Assembly: GCF_014696345.1 (NCBI RefSeq)
Contig: NZ_JACJPY010000010.1
Span: forward strand, 20,789-84,788
Source of the DNA: Pseudanabaena cinerea FACHB-1277
Lineage (GTDB): Bacteria; Cyanobacteriota; Cyanobacteriia; Pseudanabaenales; Pseudanabaenaceae
Length of the DNA stretch: 64,000 bases
Direction: 5' to 3'
The notes under the pieces were generated by a model. The model had not been told where the DNA came from. It saw nothing but the letters and a program-made list of their open reading frames with translations, and did no database searches. Position 1 is the stretch's first letter; the number at the start of each line of letters is the position of its first letter. This document shows positions 18,534 through 28,918 of this stretch, in pieces. Made by a program: the position numbers and the translations under genes.

Positions 18534-20015
18534 ATGGATGTTTTACTAGCACAATTAAGCAAAATATTTACCATAGAAATTTTAGATATTGGTGGCGTAA
18601 AATTTTCCATCGCGACGATTATATCCCTAGTTATTTCAATTATTCTTGCCTTTTTTATCTCTAAAGTTGTTAGTGAGATTATCCAACATTCAATCCTAGA
18701 AAGACTCAAGCTTAATCGCGGACTACAGGCAGCAGTAACTGTATTTATCAAATACTTTTTGATTACCATTAGCAGCATTATTATTCTCCAAACCGCAGGG
18801 GTTAACCTCAGTTCCCTAGCAGTGATTGCAGGGGTAATTGGCATCGGTATTGGCTTTGGTTTACAAAATATTGCTAGCAATTTTATTAGTGGTTTAGTCT
18901 TGCTCTTTGAGCAAACGATCAAGGTTGGCGATTATATTGAAATTGGTAATCTCAAAGGCGTAATCGAAAAAATTGCCATTCGCTCCACGATTCTTCGCAC
19001 CGATGATGATCTATTTGTAATTGTGCCTAATCAGCGTTTTTTAGAAAATGATACTGTCAACTGGAGTTATGGCGGTCATACCTGCCGTATTCACATTCCC
19101 ATTGGCGTTAGTTACGATACCGATGTTTTGGTTTTGACAGAAGCTCTACTCACTGCTGCCCGCAATGAGCCGCGTGTCCTTACCAATCCTGCTCCAGAAG
19201 TTTGGTTTGACAAATTTGGTGAGCATTCTCTCAATTTTGAGCTTTTAGTGTGGATTGATGAACCCGATGCTAATGAACCAATTCGCAGTTCTTTAAACTT
19301 CAGAATTGCCTACGAACTACGTCAACAAAATATTAAAATTCCCTATCCTACCCGTGAAATTATCTTTCAAAACCCTGAAGCGATCCAACAACTTATTAAT
19401 CAAAAATCTTATCAATACAATTTAGCAACACCCAATCCATCTACCACATTTAGCCCCGAATCTAGCCCTATTACTAAGAATACTAACTATGTAAATAATC
19501 GCAGTTTACATGACTTATTACGCAGGGTTTCTTATTTTGAAAGATGTACTGAGGTTGAATTATTTGCCTTAGTCGCCAGAGGCTATCGTAAACATTTTCG
19601 AGAAAATGAGATCATCTTCCATGAGGAAGCACCTAGCGAAAACTTCTTTATTATTTTGTCAGGCAGTGTTGAAGTCTTTTCTGAGAAGAATAATCAAGTT
19701 ATTGCGACTTTGGGAGAGGGCGAATTTTTTGGTGAAATTTCTTTGCTTACAGGTACTCCCCGCACCGCCACTGTGCGATCGCTTGCTGCGGATACTTTGC
19801 TATTTGTGGTAGAGAAGCAACAGTTACAGAAGCTTTTAAATGAGCATCGTGAATTAGGCGAACAAATTGCCATCAAGTTATCAGAAAGGCAACAGATATT
19901 AATTAGTTTAGGATTGTTGAATGAGGAAGAATTGCAAAAAGCGCAGTATGTAGCTCTCTCATGGGTGCGCGATCGCCTCAATAATCTATTTGGCATTAGT
20001 TTGGGCAGAGGATAA
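18534..20015 (+). CDS. MscS-type channel with C-terminal cyclic-nucleotide-binding domain
   Basis: A 493-residue protein of the bacterial cyclic-nucleotide-gated (bCNG) group. N-terminal membrane spans (about 20-45, 65-85, 95-130) lead into the MscS pore helix VIAGVIGIGIGFGLQNIASNFISG and the MscS beta domain (GDYIEIGNLKGVIEKIAIRSTILRT...VPNQRFL). A cNMP-binding fold occupies about residues 335-460, with the phosphate-binding cassette GEFFGEISLLTGTPRTATVRS. In this group the ligand domain gates ion flow and mechanosensitivity is reduced; the ligand here (cAMP or cGMP) is not shown. Start ATG 18534 lies 36 bp after the previous gene. Confidence 0.88.
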   Translation: MDVLLAQLSKIFTIEILDIGGVKFSIATIISLVISIILAFFISKVVSEIIQHSILERLKLNRGLQAAVTVFIKYFLITISSIIILQTAGVNLSSLAVIAGVIGIGIGFGLQNIASNFISGLVLLFEQTIKVGDYIEIGNLKGVIEKIAIRSTILRTDDDLFVIVPNQRFLENDTVNWSYGGHTCRIHIPIGVSYDTDVLVLTEALLTAARNEPRVLTNPAPEVWFDKFGEHSLNFELLVWIDEPDANEPIRSSLNFRIAYELRQQNIKIPYPTREIIFQNPEAIQQLINQKSYQYNLATPNPSTTFSPESSPITKNTNYVNNRSLHDLLRRVSYFERCTEVELFALVARGYRKHFRENEIIFHEEAPSENFFIILSGSVEVFSEKNNQVIATLGEGEFFGEISLLTGTPRTATVRSLAADTLLFVVEKQQLQKLLNEHRELGEQIAIKLSERQQILISLGLLNEEELQKAQYVALSWVRDRLNNLFGISLGRG

Positions 20016-20048
20016 CATCCAAATTAAAGCGCTACTCTAATTTGGATG
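20016..20048. terminator. Hairpin between convergent genes
   Basis: Perfect 11-bp arms CATCCAAATTA (20016-20026) and TAATTTGGATG (20038-20048). It lies directly after the channel gene stop and before the convergent small gene. No T run follows on either strand, so a strict rho-independent terminator is uncertain. Confidence 0.5.
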
Positions 20049-20054
20049 CTGAGA

Positions 20055-20264
20055 TTATGGGCGGGTAACGACCGCTTCAACTTGAGCAATTTTCTTAACT
20101 TCAGCCGTAACAGCATCAACCTGTTCATTAATAGCTGTAATTGCCCAACGCAATGGCTCACCTTCTGCGGCTAAGGTTTGCTCGATCGCCTGCTCAAGAT
20201 TTTGGGCGATCGCCTCTTGGTTGGCATTGATTTCGACTTCAGCAGTGATGAAATGGGTGGTCAT
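20055..20264 (-). CDS. Small conserved hypothetical protein, 69 residues
   Basis: A short acidic protein starting MTTHFITAEVEINANQEA. It is rich in Ala, Glu and Gln and is predicted helical in the middle (NLEQAIEQTLAAEGEPL). No membrane span or catalytic motif is visible. It lies between the channel gene and atpC, but the strong terminator at 20342-20372 separates it from atpC. I do not recognise a function. Confidence 0.6.
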   Translation of the reverse strand: MTTHFITAEVEINANQEAIAQNLEQAIEQTLAAEGEPLRWAITAINEQVDAVTAEVKKIAQVEAVVTRP

Positions 20265-20341
20265 GGTTTTTAGTTATTTTTTTAATTATTTTTTTTAATT
20301 ATTTTAAAGTTAACTGCGGTTCAAGTTTTGCATTGTAAAGC

Positions 20342-20372
20342 AAAAGAGGTGGCACTTTGCGCCACCTCTTTT
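20342..20372 (-). terminator. Rho-independent terminator of the atpD-atpC operon
   Basis: Perfect 12-bp arms AAAAGAGGTGGC (20342-20353) and GCCACCTCTTTT (20361-20372), just past the atpC stop on the minus strand, ending in a T run on either strand. Confidence 0.85.
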
Positions 20373-20403
20373 TATTAAACTACTTTAATTTCAATGCTTG
20401 AAA

Positions 20404-20808
20404 CTAAATAGAAGTCGTAGCTTGCAATCTAGCGCGAGCCGTCCGCAAAGCTTGCTCAGCCTGAATCTTACCTTGCTTATCTTCAGCCTTAATACCAGCC
20501 AAAGTTTGCTCAGCCTCTTCCAACTTCTTGCGAGCATCATCAGGATTAATCGCACTGCCCAACTCGCCACTACGAACTAAAACTGTGACTTCGTTTTCTT
20601 CGACTTCAGCGAAACCACCTGTTAGAGCGATCGCAGCCCAAGCCTTATCTTTACGAAAGCGCAGTACACCAGTTTCGAGTGCCGAAATCAGAGGAGCGTG
20701 ATCGGTCAAAATACCAAGCTGCCCCGTAGCACTAGGCAAAATCACTTCCTCCGCGACAGTATCCAGAATTGTTTGATCTGGAGCAATTACTTTTACAGTT
20801 AGGGTCAT
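20404..20808 (-). CDS. atpC: ATP synthase epsilon subunit
   Basis: Epsilon subunit of the F1 sector (called atpE in many cyanobacterial papers). It is part of the central stalk and restrains ATP hydrolysis. The 134-residue protein has MTLTVKVIAPDQTILD, the beta-sandwich segment GQLGILTDHAPLISALETG and the C-terminal helices DDARKKLEEAEQTLAG. It follows atpD on the same strand, the standard cyanobacterial two-gene unit separate from the main atp operon. The 131-bp spacer carries an inverted array of heptamer repeats. Confidence 0.95.
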   Translation of the reverse strand: MTLTVKVIAPDQTILDTVAEEVILPSATGQLGILTDHAPLISALETGVLRFRKDKAWAAIALTGGFAEVEENEVTVLVRSGELGSAINPDDARKKLEEAEQTLAGIKAEDKQGKIQAEQALRTARARLQATTSI

Positions 20809-20850
20809 TTTAAAATTAACAATTAATTTTTAGCTATTAGTTAGGGAGGC

Positions 20851-20937
20851 TGTTAGCTGCTAGCTGTTAGCTACTAGCCGTTAGCTGTTAGCTTTTTCAG
20901 GAGCTAAACGCTAACAGCTAAACGCTAATAGCTAAAC
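20851..20937. repeat. Inverted heptamer repeat array in the atpD-atpC spacer
   Basis: Six units of type NNYTAGC in register (TGTTAGC, TGCTAGC, TGTTAGC, TACTAGC, CGTTAGC, TGTTAGC; 20851-20892), a 10-nt loop, then five units of the complement GCTAANN (20903-20937). The array stops two bases from the atpD stop codon and could fold into a long hairpin in the atpD-atpC transcript. The same heptamer family appears at 36528-36765 and 37650-37850. Confidence 0.9.
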
Positions 20938-20939
20938 AT

Positions 20940-22703
<1,764 letters not shown>

Positions 22704-24215
22704 ATGACAAGTTTTGATTGGAAAAAGCTGCAAAATGGGTCAGATATTCGTGGTGTGGCGATCGCAGGGGTTCCCAATGAAGATGTAAATTTAACAGCCA
22801 CGATCGCGCTGACCCTAGGACAGGCCTTTGCAACTTGGTTATCACAACAGCAAAATAAACCAACTGCGGCATTAATTATTAGTGTCGGGCGCGATAGTCG
22901 GTTGTCGGGATCTGAATTAATGCAAGCTGTGATGGAAGGAATTAGTTCTCTGGGCTGTCAAGTATATGATTTTGCGATCGCCTCGACCCCAGCAATGTTT
23001 ATGAGTACGATTACCGATGGCTTTAACTGTGATGGCGCGATCATGCTTACTGCCAGTCATTTGCCCTTCAATCGCAATGGCTTAAAGTTTTTTACCGCAC
23101 AGGGTGGTTTAGAAAAAAAAGATATTACCGATATTCTGGCATTGGCAGCAAGAAATGAATTTGACACCACTAATGCTGTTGGCAAAATTACTGCACATGA
23201 TTTTATTTCTATTTATGCTCAGCAATTTGTCGATAAGATCCGTGCTGCCGTTAGCCATCCCGATCACTACGAGCAACCCCTGAAGGGCTTAAAAATTATT
23301 GTGGATGCAGGCAATGGCGCGGGTGGATTTTATGCTAATAAGGTCTTGGAGCCTTTGGGAGCAGATACTACTGGCAGTCAATTTCTCGATCCCGATGGCA
23401 CTTTTCCCAATCATGTTCCCAATCCTGAAGATAAAGTCGCAATGGCTTCTATTTGTGAGGCTGTCATTAGGCATCAGGCAGATTTCGGGATTATTTTTGA
23501 TACGGATGTCGATCGCAGTGCGGCGGTGGATCAATTTGGTAAAGAGCTTAATCGTAACCGTCTAATTGCCTTAATTTCGGCGATCATTCTTAAGGAGCAT
23601 CCCCAATCAACGATTGTCACCGACTCTATTACTTCCGATGGCTTGGCTAAGTTTATTACCGCAGATTTGGGCGGGACACATCATCGCTTTAAGCGCGGTT
23701 ACAAGAACGTCATTAATGAGGCAATCCGTCTCAATCAATCTGGACAAGAATCTTGGCTGGCGATCGAAACTTCTGGGCATGGGGCTTTGCGCGAAAATTA
23801 TTTTCTAGATGATGGGGCTTATTTGGTCAGTAAGCTATTGATCGAGTTGGCTAAATCGAAATTGGTGGGTAAATCGCTGACGGATCTAATTGCGAATTTG
23901 CAAGAGCCGATGGAAAGTCAAGAGTTACGGATCAAGATTAAGGGCGAAGATTTTCATGCTATTGGCGATCGCGTCATCCAGCAATTAAAAGACTTTGCCG
24001 CCATTCAAGCCGATTGGCAGATCGTTGCCAATAATTATGAAGGGGTGCGCGTAGCCTGTACGGATGCGGCTGAGGATGGCTGGTTTTTATTAAGGATGTC
24101 GCTCCATGATCCTGTGATGCCTCTAAATATTGAGTCCAATGTTCAAGATGGGGTTGCGAAGATCACGCAAAGATTATTGGATTTTGTCAAAACCTTTGAT
24201 GATCTGGCGGTCTAA
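22704..24215 (+). CDS. Phosphomannomutase/phosphoglucomutase family protein
   Basis: A 503-residue alpha-D-phosphohexomutase that interconverts hexose 1- and 6-phosphates. Motifs in order: SDIRGVAIAG (substrate loop), VGRDSRLSGSEL, the active-site phosphoserine loop MLTASHLPFNRNG, the Mg-binding DTDVDRSAAVD, the sugar-binding ETSGHGAL and the phosphate-binding NYEGVRVAC near the C-terminus. The sugar preference (mannose or glucose) cannot be decided by eye. Start ATG 22704 follows GAGAGAAACT. It converges with the M23 gene (8 bp apart). Confidence 0.9.
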   Translation: MTSFDWKKLQNGSDIRGVAIAGVPNEDVNLTATIALTLGQAFATWLSQQQNKPTAALIISVGRDSRLSGSELMQAVMEGISSLGCQVYDFAIASTPAMFMSTITDGFNCDGAIMLTASHLPFNRNGLKFFTAQGGLEKKDITDILALAARNEFDTTNAVGKITAHDFISIYAQQFVDKIRAAVSHPDHYEQPLKGLKIIVDAGNGAGGFYANKVLEPLGADTTGSQFLDPDGTFPNHVPNPEDKVAMASICEAVIRHQADFGIIFDTDVDRSAAVDQFGKELNRNRLIALISAIILKEHPQSTIVTDSITSDGLAKFITADLGGTHHRFKRGYKNVINEAIRLNQSGQESWLAIETSGHGALRENYFLDDGAYLVSKLLIELAKSKLVGKSLTDLIANLQEPMESQELRIKIKGEDFHAIGDRVIQQLKDFAAIQADWQIVANNYEGVRVACTDAAEDGWFLLRMSLHDPVMPLNIESNVQDGVAKITQRLLDFVKTFDDLAV

Positions 24216-24223
24216 GTTCATCA

Positions 24224-25369
24224 TTACAAATAGGCAGCAGGATCGATCGGTTCGCCATTGGCACGTAACTCGAAATGTAAATGAGGTCCCGTTGAGAAGC
24301 CTGTAGAACCAACTGCGGCGATCGGTTGCCCCTGCTGCACAGCATCGCCATCACGGACATACAACTCGCTACAGTGAGCATAGAGCGTGGTGATGCCATT
24401 GCCATGATCGATGATGACCGAGTTGCCATAGCCACCATACCAATCGGCATAAATTACGCGCCCACTCTGACTAGCATAGATTAGACTGCCGTAGTCTGCC
24501 CCAAAGTCTATGCCTGCATGGAAGCGCTCTGTACCAAGGATGGGATGTATACGCCAGCCAAAGGAGCTAGTAACTTCGCCGATGGTGGGGTACATCAGTT
24601 GCCCTGAACCAGGGGGCAAGATTAAACCTGAGTAAGGCTGAACTTTGGCAATAATAATTTGAGACAAGCGGCGGGAGTCCTCGGCAAGGCGATCTTCGGC
24701 GAGGGCAAGGGCTTGGCGATCGCTTTTGAGACGATCGATCGCATTTTGCTGAGCCACCACTTCAGCCTCAATATTTGACTTTTGATATTTGAGCTTTTGG
24801 GTTAACAAGTCTAGTTCATTTTTTTGGGTCGCAATTTGTTGACGTTGCTTATCTATCTGTGTCGATCGCTGGGTTAGTTCCGCTAGTAATAGGCGATCGC
24901 TGTTATAGATCCGCTCAATTTGACGGCGGCGATCGGCAAATTGATTGAGATCTTTACTACTGAGCAATGTCACCCACCATCTTTGCAACTGTTGCCTTTG
25001 TAAATAGCGCAACCTTGCCGAGGTCGCATCCTGCCTTTTATTGAGGTCATATTCTAGCTCTTGCAGTCTCAACCCCAGTTTTTGCAACTGTTCCCTAGCA
25101 AGGCGAATCTTCTTTTCATTGTCTTTGATTTGCGTATCGGTCACACGTACATTGCGCCTGAGCGCTTCCAATCGATCTTGGGCTGGTTTGGAGAGCGCGT
25201 TAATTTGTGCCTGCTGTTTTTGAATAATTTGACGCTGTTGGTCGACATAGTTTTGATAATTTTTTAGCTCGTCCACAGACTGCGCCTGAACTGGCATCGC
25301 AAAAAAGCAGCCGATCGCGATCGCAATCATCAGCGAACAAATTGGGATTAACCACTTAGGTCGAGTCAT
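24224..25369 (-). CDS. EnvC/NlpD-like M23 family peptidase with coiled coil
   Basis: A 381-residue exported protein. A signal peptide (hydrophobic stretch from about residue 8, cleavage after PVQA) is followed by a long coiled coil (about 30-225, rich in Gln, Arg and Leu). The C-terminal LytM/M23 domain has HAGIDFGADYG, YGNSVIIDHGNGI, TLYAHCSEL and HLHFELR. H-x-G, D and H-x-H zinc ligands are present, so it may be an active peptidoglycan endopeptidase, unlike degenerate EnvC. The likely role is septal cell-wall splitting or amidase activation. Confidence 0.88.
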   Translation of the reverse strand: MTRPKWLIPICSLMIAIAIGCFFAMPVQAQSVDELKNYQNYVDQQRQIIQKQQAQINALSKPAQDRLEALRRNVRVTDTQIKDNEKKIRLAREQLQKLGLRLQELEYDLNKRQDATSARLRYLQRQQLQRWWVTLLSSKDLNQFADRRRQIERIYNSDRLLLAELTQRSTQIDKQRQQIATQKNELDLLTQKLKYQKSNIEAEVVAQQNAIDRLKSDRQALALAEDRLAEDSRRLSQIIIAKVQPYSGLILPPGSGQLMYPTIGEVTSSFGWRIHPILGTERFHAGIDFGADYGSLIYASQSGRVIYADWYGGYGNSVIIDHGNGITTLYAHCSELYVRDGDAVQQGQPIAAVGSTGFSTGPHLHFELRANGEPIDPAAYL

Positions 25370-25386
25370 GGGGCTATTCTTGAGGC

Positions 25387-25419
25387 AATTTCAAGGCGAT
25401 TTCAAGGCGATTTCAAGGC
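25387..25419. repeat. Three tandem 11-bp repeats
   Basis: The unit RATTTCAAGGC occurs three times in a row (25387-25397, 25398-25408, 25409-25419), directly upstream of the M23 gene start. The 11-bp period is the same as in the unrelated array at 436-479. Confidence 0.75.
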
Positions 25420-25467
25420 AACTTATTCTACAGCGCTTTGCACTCAAACCCGCACCAAAAAGAGCTA

Positions 25468-25492
25468 GAAAGCGCTGCAAAGCAACGCTTTC
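25468..25492 (-). terminator. Probable terminator of purH
   Basis: Arms GAAAGCG and CGCTTTC around an 11-nt loop, followed on the minus strand by TAGCTCTTTTTGG. It lies 20 bp beyond the purH stop. Confidence 0.6.
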
Positions 25493-25511
25493 AAATTTTT
25501 TAATGCAAGAA

Positions 25512-27107
25512 TTAATGCAAGAAATGACGCACACCCGTGAATACCATGACTAAGCCTAGTTCATCGGCGGCTTTGATCGAATCGGCATCACGCAGACTGC
25601 CGCCAGGTTGGGCGATCGCGACAATACCTGCGGCGGCGGCAGTTCGCACTGTGTCATCAAAAGGAAAGAAGCCATCACTGGCAAGACAGGCTCCTTGAGT
25701 ATTTTCACCTGCTTGCTCGATCGCAATCTTAGTGGAGCCAACCCGATTCATTTGTCCAGCGCCGATGCCAAGGGTGGTGAAATTTTTGGTGATAGTGATC
25801 GCATTGGATTTGACATGGCGGCATACTTTCCAAGTAAAGGCAAGTTCTTTTAACTGTGCAGGGGTGGGTTGCTTTTGAGTAACAATCTGCCATTTTTCAG
25901 GGTTTACGGCTTCATCATCTGCCCTTTGCACCAACATTCCCCCCGCGATCGTCTTTACAGTTTCCGCAGAGCCATGTTTGAGATCCGACAGCACTAGGAC
26001 TCGTAGATTTTGCTTCTTACCTAAAATCGCGGCAACACTCGGCACACAGGCAGGTGCAACCACACATTCCAAAAAGGTTTTGGTTAGGAGTTTGGCAGTT
26101 TCTTCATCAATGGCACGATTTAGCGCCACAATGCCACCAAAAGCCGATGTGGAATCAGCATCAAAGGCTTTTTGATAGGCTTCGGCAATGGTGGGGGCGA
26201 TCGCCACGCCGCAGGGGTTGTTGTGCTTGACGATTACCGCACAGGGTAGATCATCAGCAAATTCAGCAATAATTCTTCTTGCAGATTCTAGATCCAATAA
26301 ATTGTTATAGCTCAGTTCCTTCCCTTGCAATAATTGTGCGGCTGACCAACCCTTAGGGGTTGCGCCCACCTGATACCAAGTTGCAGGTTGGTGGGGGTTT
26401 TCGCCATAGCGGAGGGGTTTGGGATTGTTGCAGAGTAAGGTGTAGGAAGAGGATAGATTGCTGGTTAATGGCTCAGACGGTTCCGCATCGGCAACAGTGC
26501 TAGGAATAGGGGCGGAAATAGTTTGTTGATTGAGATAGTTGGCGATTGCGAGGTCGTAGGCTTGAGTATGTTGGAAGGCAGCGATCGCCAATTTTTGTCG
26601 AAATTCTAAGGTGGTTGCCCCATCATGCGCTTGCAATTCTGCCAAAAAATCGGCATATTGGCTAGGGCTAGACAATACAGCAACGTGCTGATAATTTTTG
26701 GCAGAAGCCCGAATTAGGGTGGGACCACCAATATCAATATTTTCGATCGCATCGGCAAGGGTGACATCAGATTTGGCGATCGTCGCTTCAAAGGGATAGA
26801 GATTCACCACCACAATCCTAATGGGTTGAATCGCATTGTCTTCAAGATCCTGCTGATGCTCAGGCAGTTCTAGTCTTGCCAAGATGCCCCCATGAATGCG
26901 TGGGTGCAAAGTTTTTACCCGACCTCCCAAAATTTCAGGAGCGCCCGTATAATCAGAAACCTTGGTAACATCTAATTCGGCTGCCTTGAGCGCCTTGGCA
27001 GTACCGCCACTACTAATCAACTGATAGTTATAGACGGTCGAGAGTTCACGCGCAAGTTCAAGTAAACCAGCTTTGTCGGATACACTCAAAAGGGCAAGGG
27101 GTTTCAT
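25512..27107 (-). CDS. purH: Bifunctional AICAR transformylase/IMP cyclohydrolase
   Basis: Catalyses the last two steps of de novo purine synthesis, formylating AICAR and closing the ring to IMP. The 531-residue protein has the N-terminal MGS-like cyclohydrolase domain (ALLSVSDKAGLLELARELS, ISSGGTAKAL, GGRVKTLHPRIHGGIL) and the transformylase domain (RYGENPHQPATWY, KHNNPCGVAIA, SDGFFPFDD). A low-complexity insert near residues 195-225 separates the domains. Divergent from sfsA across 89 bp. Identification is firm. Confidence 0.97.
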   Translation of the reverse strand: MKPLALLSVSDKAGLLELARELSTVYNYQLISSGGTAKALKAAELDVTKVSDYTGAPEILGGRVKTLHPRIHGGILARLELPEHQQDLEDNAIQPIRIVVVNLYPFEATIAKSDVTLADAIENIDIGGPTLIRASAKNYQHVAVLSSPSQYADFLAELQAHDGATTLEFRQKLAIAAFQHTQAYDLAIANYLNQQTISAPIPSTVADAEPSEPLTSNLSSSYTLLCNNPKPLRYGENPHQPATWYQVGATPKGWSAAQLLQGKELSYNNLLDLESARRIIAEFADDLPCAVIVKHNNPCGVAIAPTIAEAYQKAFDADSTSAFGGIVALNRAIDEETAKLLTKTFLECVVAPACVPSVAAILGKKQNLRVLVLSDLKHGSAETVKTIAGGMLVQRADDEAVNPEKWQIVTQKQPTPAQLKELAFTWKVCRHVKSNAITITKNFTTLGIGAGQMNRVGSTKIAIEQAGENTQGACLASDGFFPFDDTVRTAAAAGIVAIAQPGGSLRDADSIKAADELGLVMVFTGVRHFLH

Positions 27108-27196
27108 GGCGTTTGGTTCTTACACAATTTTCAAATTATCCTACAGCCTAGTGTGCGTTAACATAGCGCAACATATCGATTAACCTTCCAAACTTA

Positions 27197-27913
27197 ATGG
27201 CAATTGTACATACATACCCCGAACTGAGCAAAGGGCGACTGGTCAGCCGCTACAAGCGTTTCTTTGCAGATATTGAATTAGAAAATGGGACATTAATTAC
27301 TGCCCACTGTGCTAATACGGGGCCAATGACGGGGGTATGTGAGATTGGTAGCCCTGTACTGGTGTCTTATCACCCAAGTCCTAAACGCAAACTTGCCTAT
27401 AGCTGGGAAGCAATCTATCTTGACAATCAATGGATCGGTATTAATACCAGTTTGCCCAATCGCATTATTGGCAATATGCTTGAGCGCCATCTCATTCCAG
27501 AGCTAGAGCCTTATACCACTGTCAAAGGTGAGGTGTCCTATGGTCTGGAGAAGAGTCGCATTGATTTTTTATTGACCGATGCTGCAACCGATCGCCAAAT
27601 CTATGTGGAGGTCAAAAACACCACTTGGGCGATCGCGAATTTAGCTTTATTTCCTGACACCGTGACCACACGCGGGCAGAAGCACTTACGGGAGTTAATG
27701 GCTGTCATGGACAATTCTCATCAACCAACTGAGGCAGCTTTGATATTTTTTATCAATCGTGGTGACTGCGATCGCTTTGCTTCGGGGGATCAAGCCGATC
27801 CAGAATATGGCAATTTACTAAAAACCGCGATCGCCAAAGGCGTGAAAGTATTACCCTGTCGTTTTGCGATCGACCCGCCGCAAGTAATTTATCTGGGGCT
27901 AGCAAGCCTCTAA
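27197..27913 (+). CDS. sfsA: SfsA family DNA/RNA nuclease-like protein
   Basis: A 238-residue SfsA homologue. The family was named sugar fermentation stimulation protein and has an OB-like N-terminal part and a PD-(D/E)XK-like C-terminal domain. Visible motifs are GRLVSRYKRFFADIEL, AHCANTGPMTGVCEIGSPV, SRIDFLLTD and VEVKNTTW, the last supplying the E-x-K of the nuclease core. Start ATG 27197 is 89 bp from divergent purH. The function in cyanobacteria is not established. Confidence 0.92.
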   Translation: MAIVHTYPELSKGRLVSRYKRFFADIELENGTLITAHCANTGPMTGVCEIGSPVLVSYHPSPKRKLAYSWEAIYLDNQWIGINTSLPNRIIGNMLERHLIPELEPYTTVKGEVSYGLEKSRIDFLLTDAATDRQIYVEVKNTTWAIANLALFPDTVTTRGQKHLRELMAVMDNSHQPTEAALIFFINRGDCDRFASGDQADPEYGNLLKTAIAKGVKVLPCRFAIDPPQVIYLGLASL

Positions 27914-27915
27914 AA

Positions 27916-27952
27916 AACCTTAAAAGTGCTGCACAGCAACACCTTTAAGGTT
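27916..27952 (-). terminator. Rho-independent terminator with a minus-strand T run
   Basis: Arms AACCTTAAA and TTTAAGGTT with inner GTG/CAC pairing. On the minus strand the stem is followed by TTTTTTA, whereas on the plus strand it is followed by AATCG. Its polarity therefore fits the minus-strand small gene at 27986-28072 better than sfsA, though it can slow transcription both ways. Confidence 0.7.
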
Positions 27953-27985
27953 AATCGAGACATCCTCAAGAGTTTTGTCAAGTCT

Positions 27986-28072
27986 TTATATAGTTCCAAA
28001 CGAAGTGACAATTTTCCAAAAAGTGTATGGCACGCCAACACTTAGAACGACGTAAATTGCTAGTTCTGCCAT
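27986..28072 (-). CDS. Unannotated 28-residue single-span membrane peptide
   Basis: A short frame starting MAELAIYVVLSVGVPY and ending in SFGTI. It is one hydrophobic helix (residues 4-19) followed by a Lys, the size and shape of small thylakoid subunits such as PetN, PetL or PsaM, though I do not recognise it as any of them. AGGA stands 4 nt before the ATG, a TATAAC box lies about 13 nt upstream of the start, and a terminator with the correct T-run polarity follows 34 bp beyond the stop. These signals support a real gene; the identity is open. Confidence 0.45.
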   Translation of the reverse strand: MAELAIYVVLSVGVPYTFWKIVTSFGTI

Positions 28073-28300
28073 AGTTTCCTGATTTGTTATACAGCGATCG
28101 CCTATAGACGCGATCATTAATTCACAGCATTATTATCTTACAGTTTTTGAAATTGATATAACTATATCCAGTAGGTTGATATAAGTATTTATTATCAAAT
28201 AAATGTCTCAAATATGCCGACTTGTGCTAGTCTGTCTGCCTGAAGGATTTAATCCAATCCTGATGGTTTGAGCTATCCCTCACGCAAGGAAGTGATATTT

Positions 28301-28825
28301 GTGAAAAACTTATTTAACCTAGCTACCACTTTACTAAGCTCTGCGGCACTCGCATCTTTCGCCGCGATCGCTACACCTGCCGTCCAAGCCCAACCAGCCT
28401 ATGGTAGCTATTTAGGAGCAGGTGCGAGTTTCGGTTTTACCAGTGGCAACACTAACATGGGCGAAAATTCGCGCACCTCGGCACTTGTATCTGCTCGCTA
28501 TAAATTTTTGGAATTTCCGATCTCCTTGAGAACCCAAATTTTGATTGGCAGTAGCACGGCGGTTGTGCCAACAGTCTCTTTTGACGTGCCACTAAACTTT
28601 GATACTGATATTTACATCGGAGCAGGTGTTTCCCTCGCAAATACCATTGATACAACCCCTGTGGGCAACAAAAATGCCTTTGTGATTCAACCTGGTATTG
28701 ATTACACATTACCTAACAGTAATCTAGTTCTATTTGGTAATGTCATTTTCGCCTTTGATGCCTATCGCAATTCCGCAGGCACATCGGCGACTTCTTTACA
28801 GACTGGTCTGGGCATTAGGTTTTAA
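28301..28825 (+). CDS. Small exported beta-barrel-like outer-membrane protein (paralogue of 3599-4111)
   Basis: A 174-residue protein with a signal peptide (start MKNLFNLATTLLSSAALA, predicted cleavage after AVQA). The mature part has YGSYLGAGASFGF, VVPTVSFDVPL, DIYIGAGVSL, FVIQPGIDYTL and a terminal GLGIRF, again suggesting a small barrel ending in Phe. GTG 28301 is chosen as start since AAGGA precedes it and it gives a clean signal peptide; an in-frame TTG further upstream would add charged residues before it. Spacing of GAG, VVPT and IQPG motifs matches the gene at 3599-4111, so the two are paralogues. Function is unknown. Confidence 0.75.
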   Translation: MKNLFNLATTLLSSAALASFAAIATPAVQAQPAYGSYLGAGASFGFTSGNTNMGENSRTSALVSARYKFLEFPISLRTQILIGSSTAVVPTVSFDVPLNFDTDIYIGAGVSLANTIDTTPVGNKNAFVIQPGIDYTLPNSNLVLFGNVIFAFDAYRNSAGTSATSLQTGLGIRF

Positions 28826-28918
28826 TAGGGAGGGAATTTATTTGCCAGCTCACTTCCATCTCGCCACTCATCATTGGCAATCCATAGAGTGCGGGGTTCC
28901 CCGTTTGCATTAGCTAAA

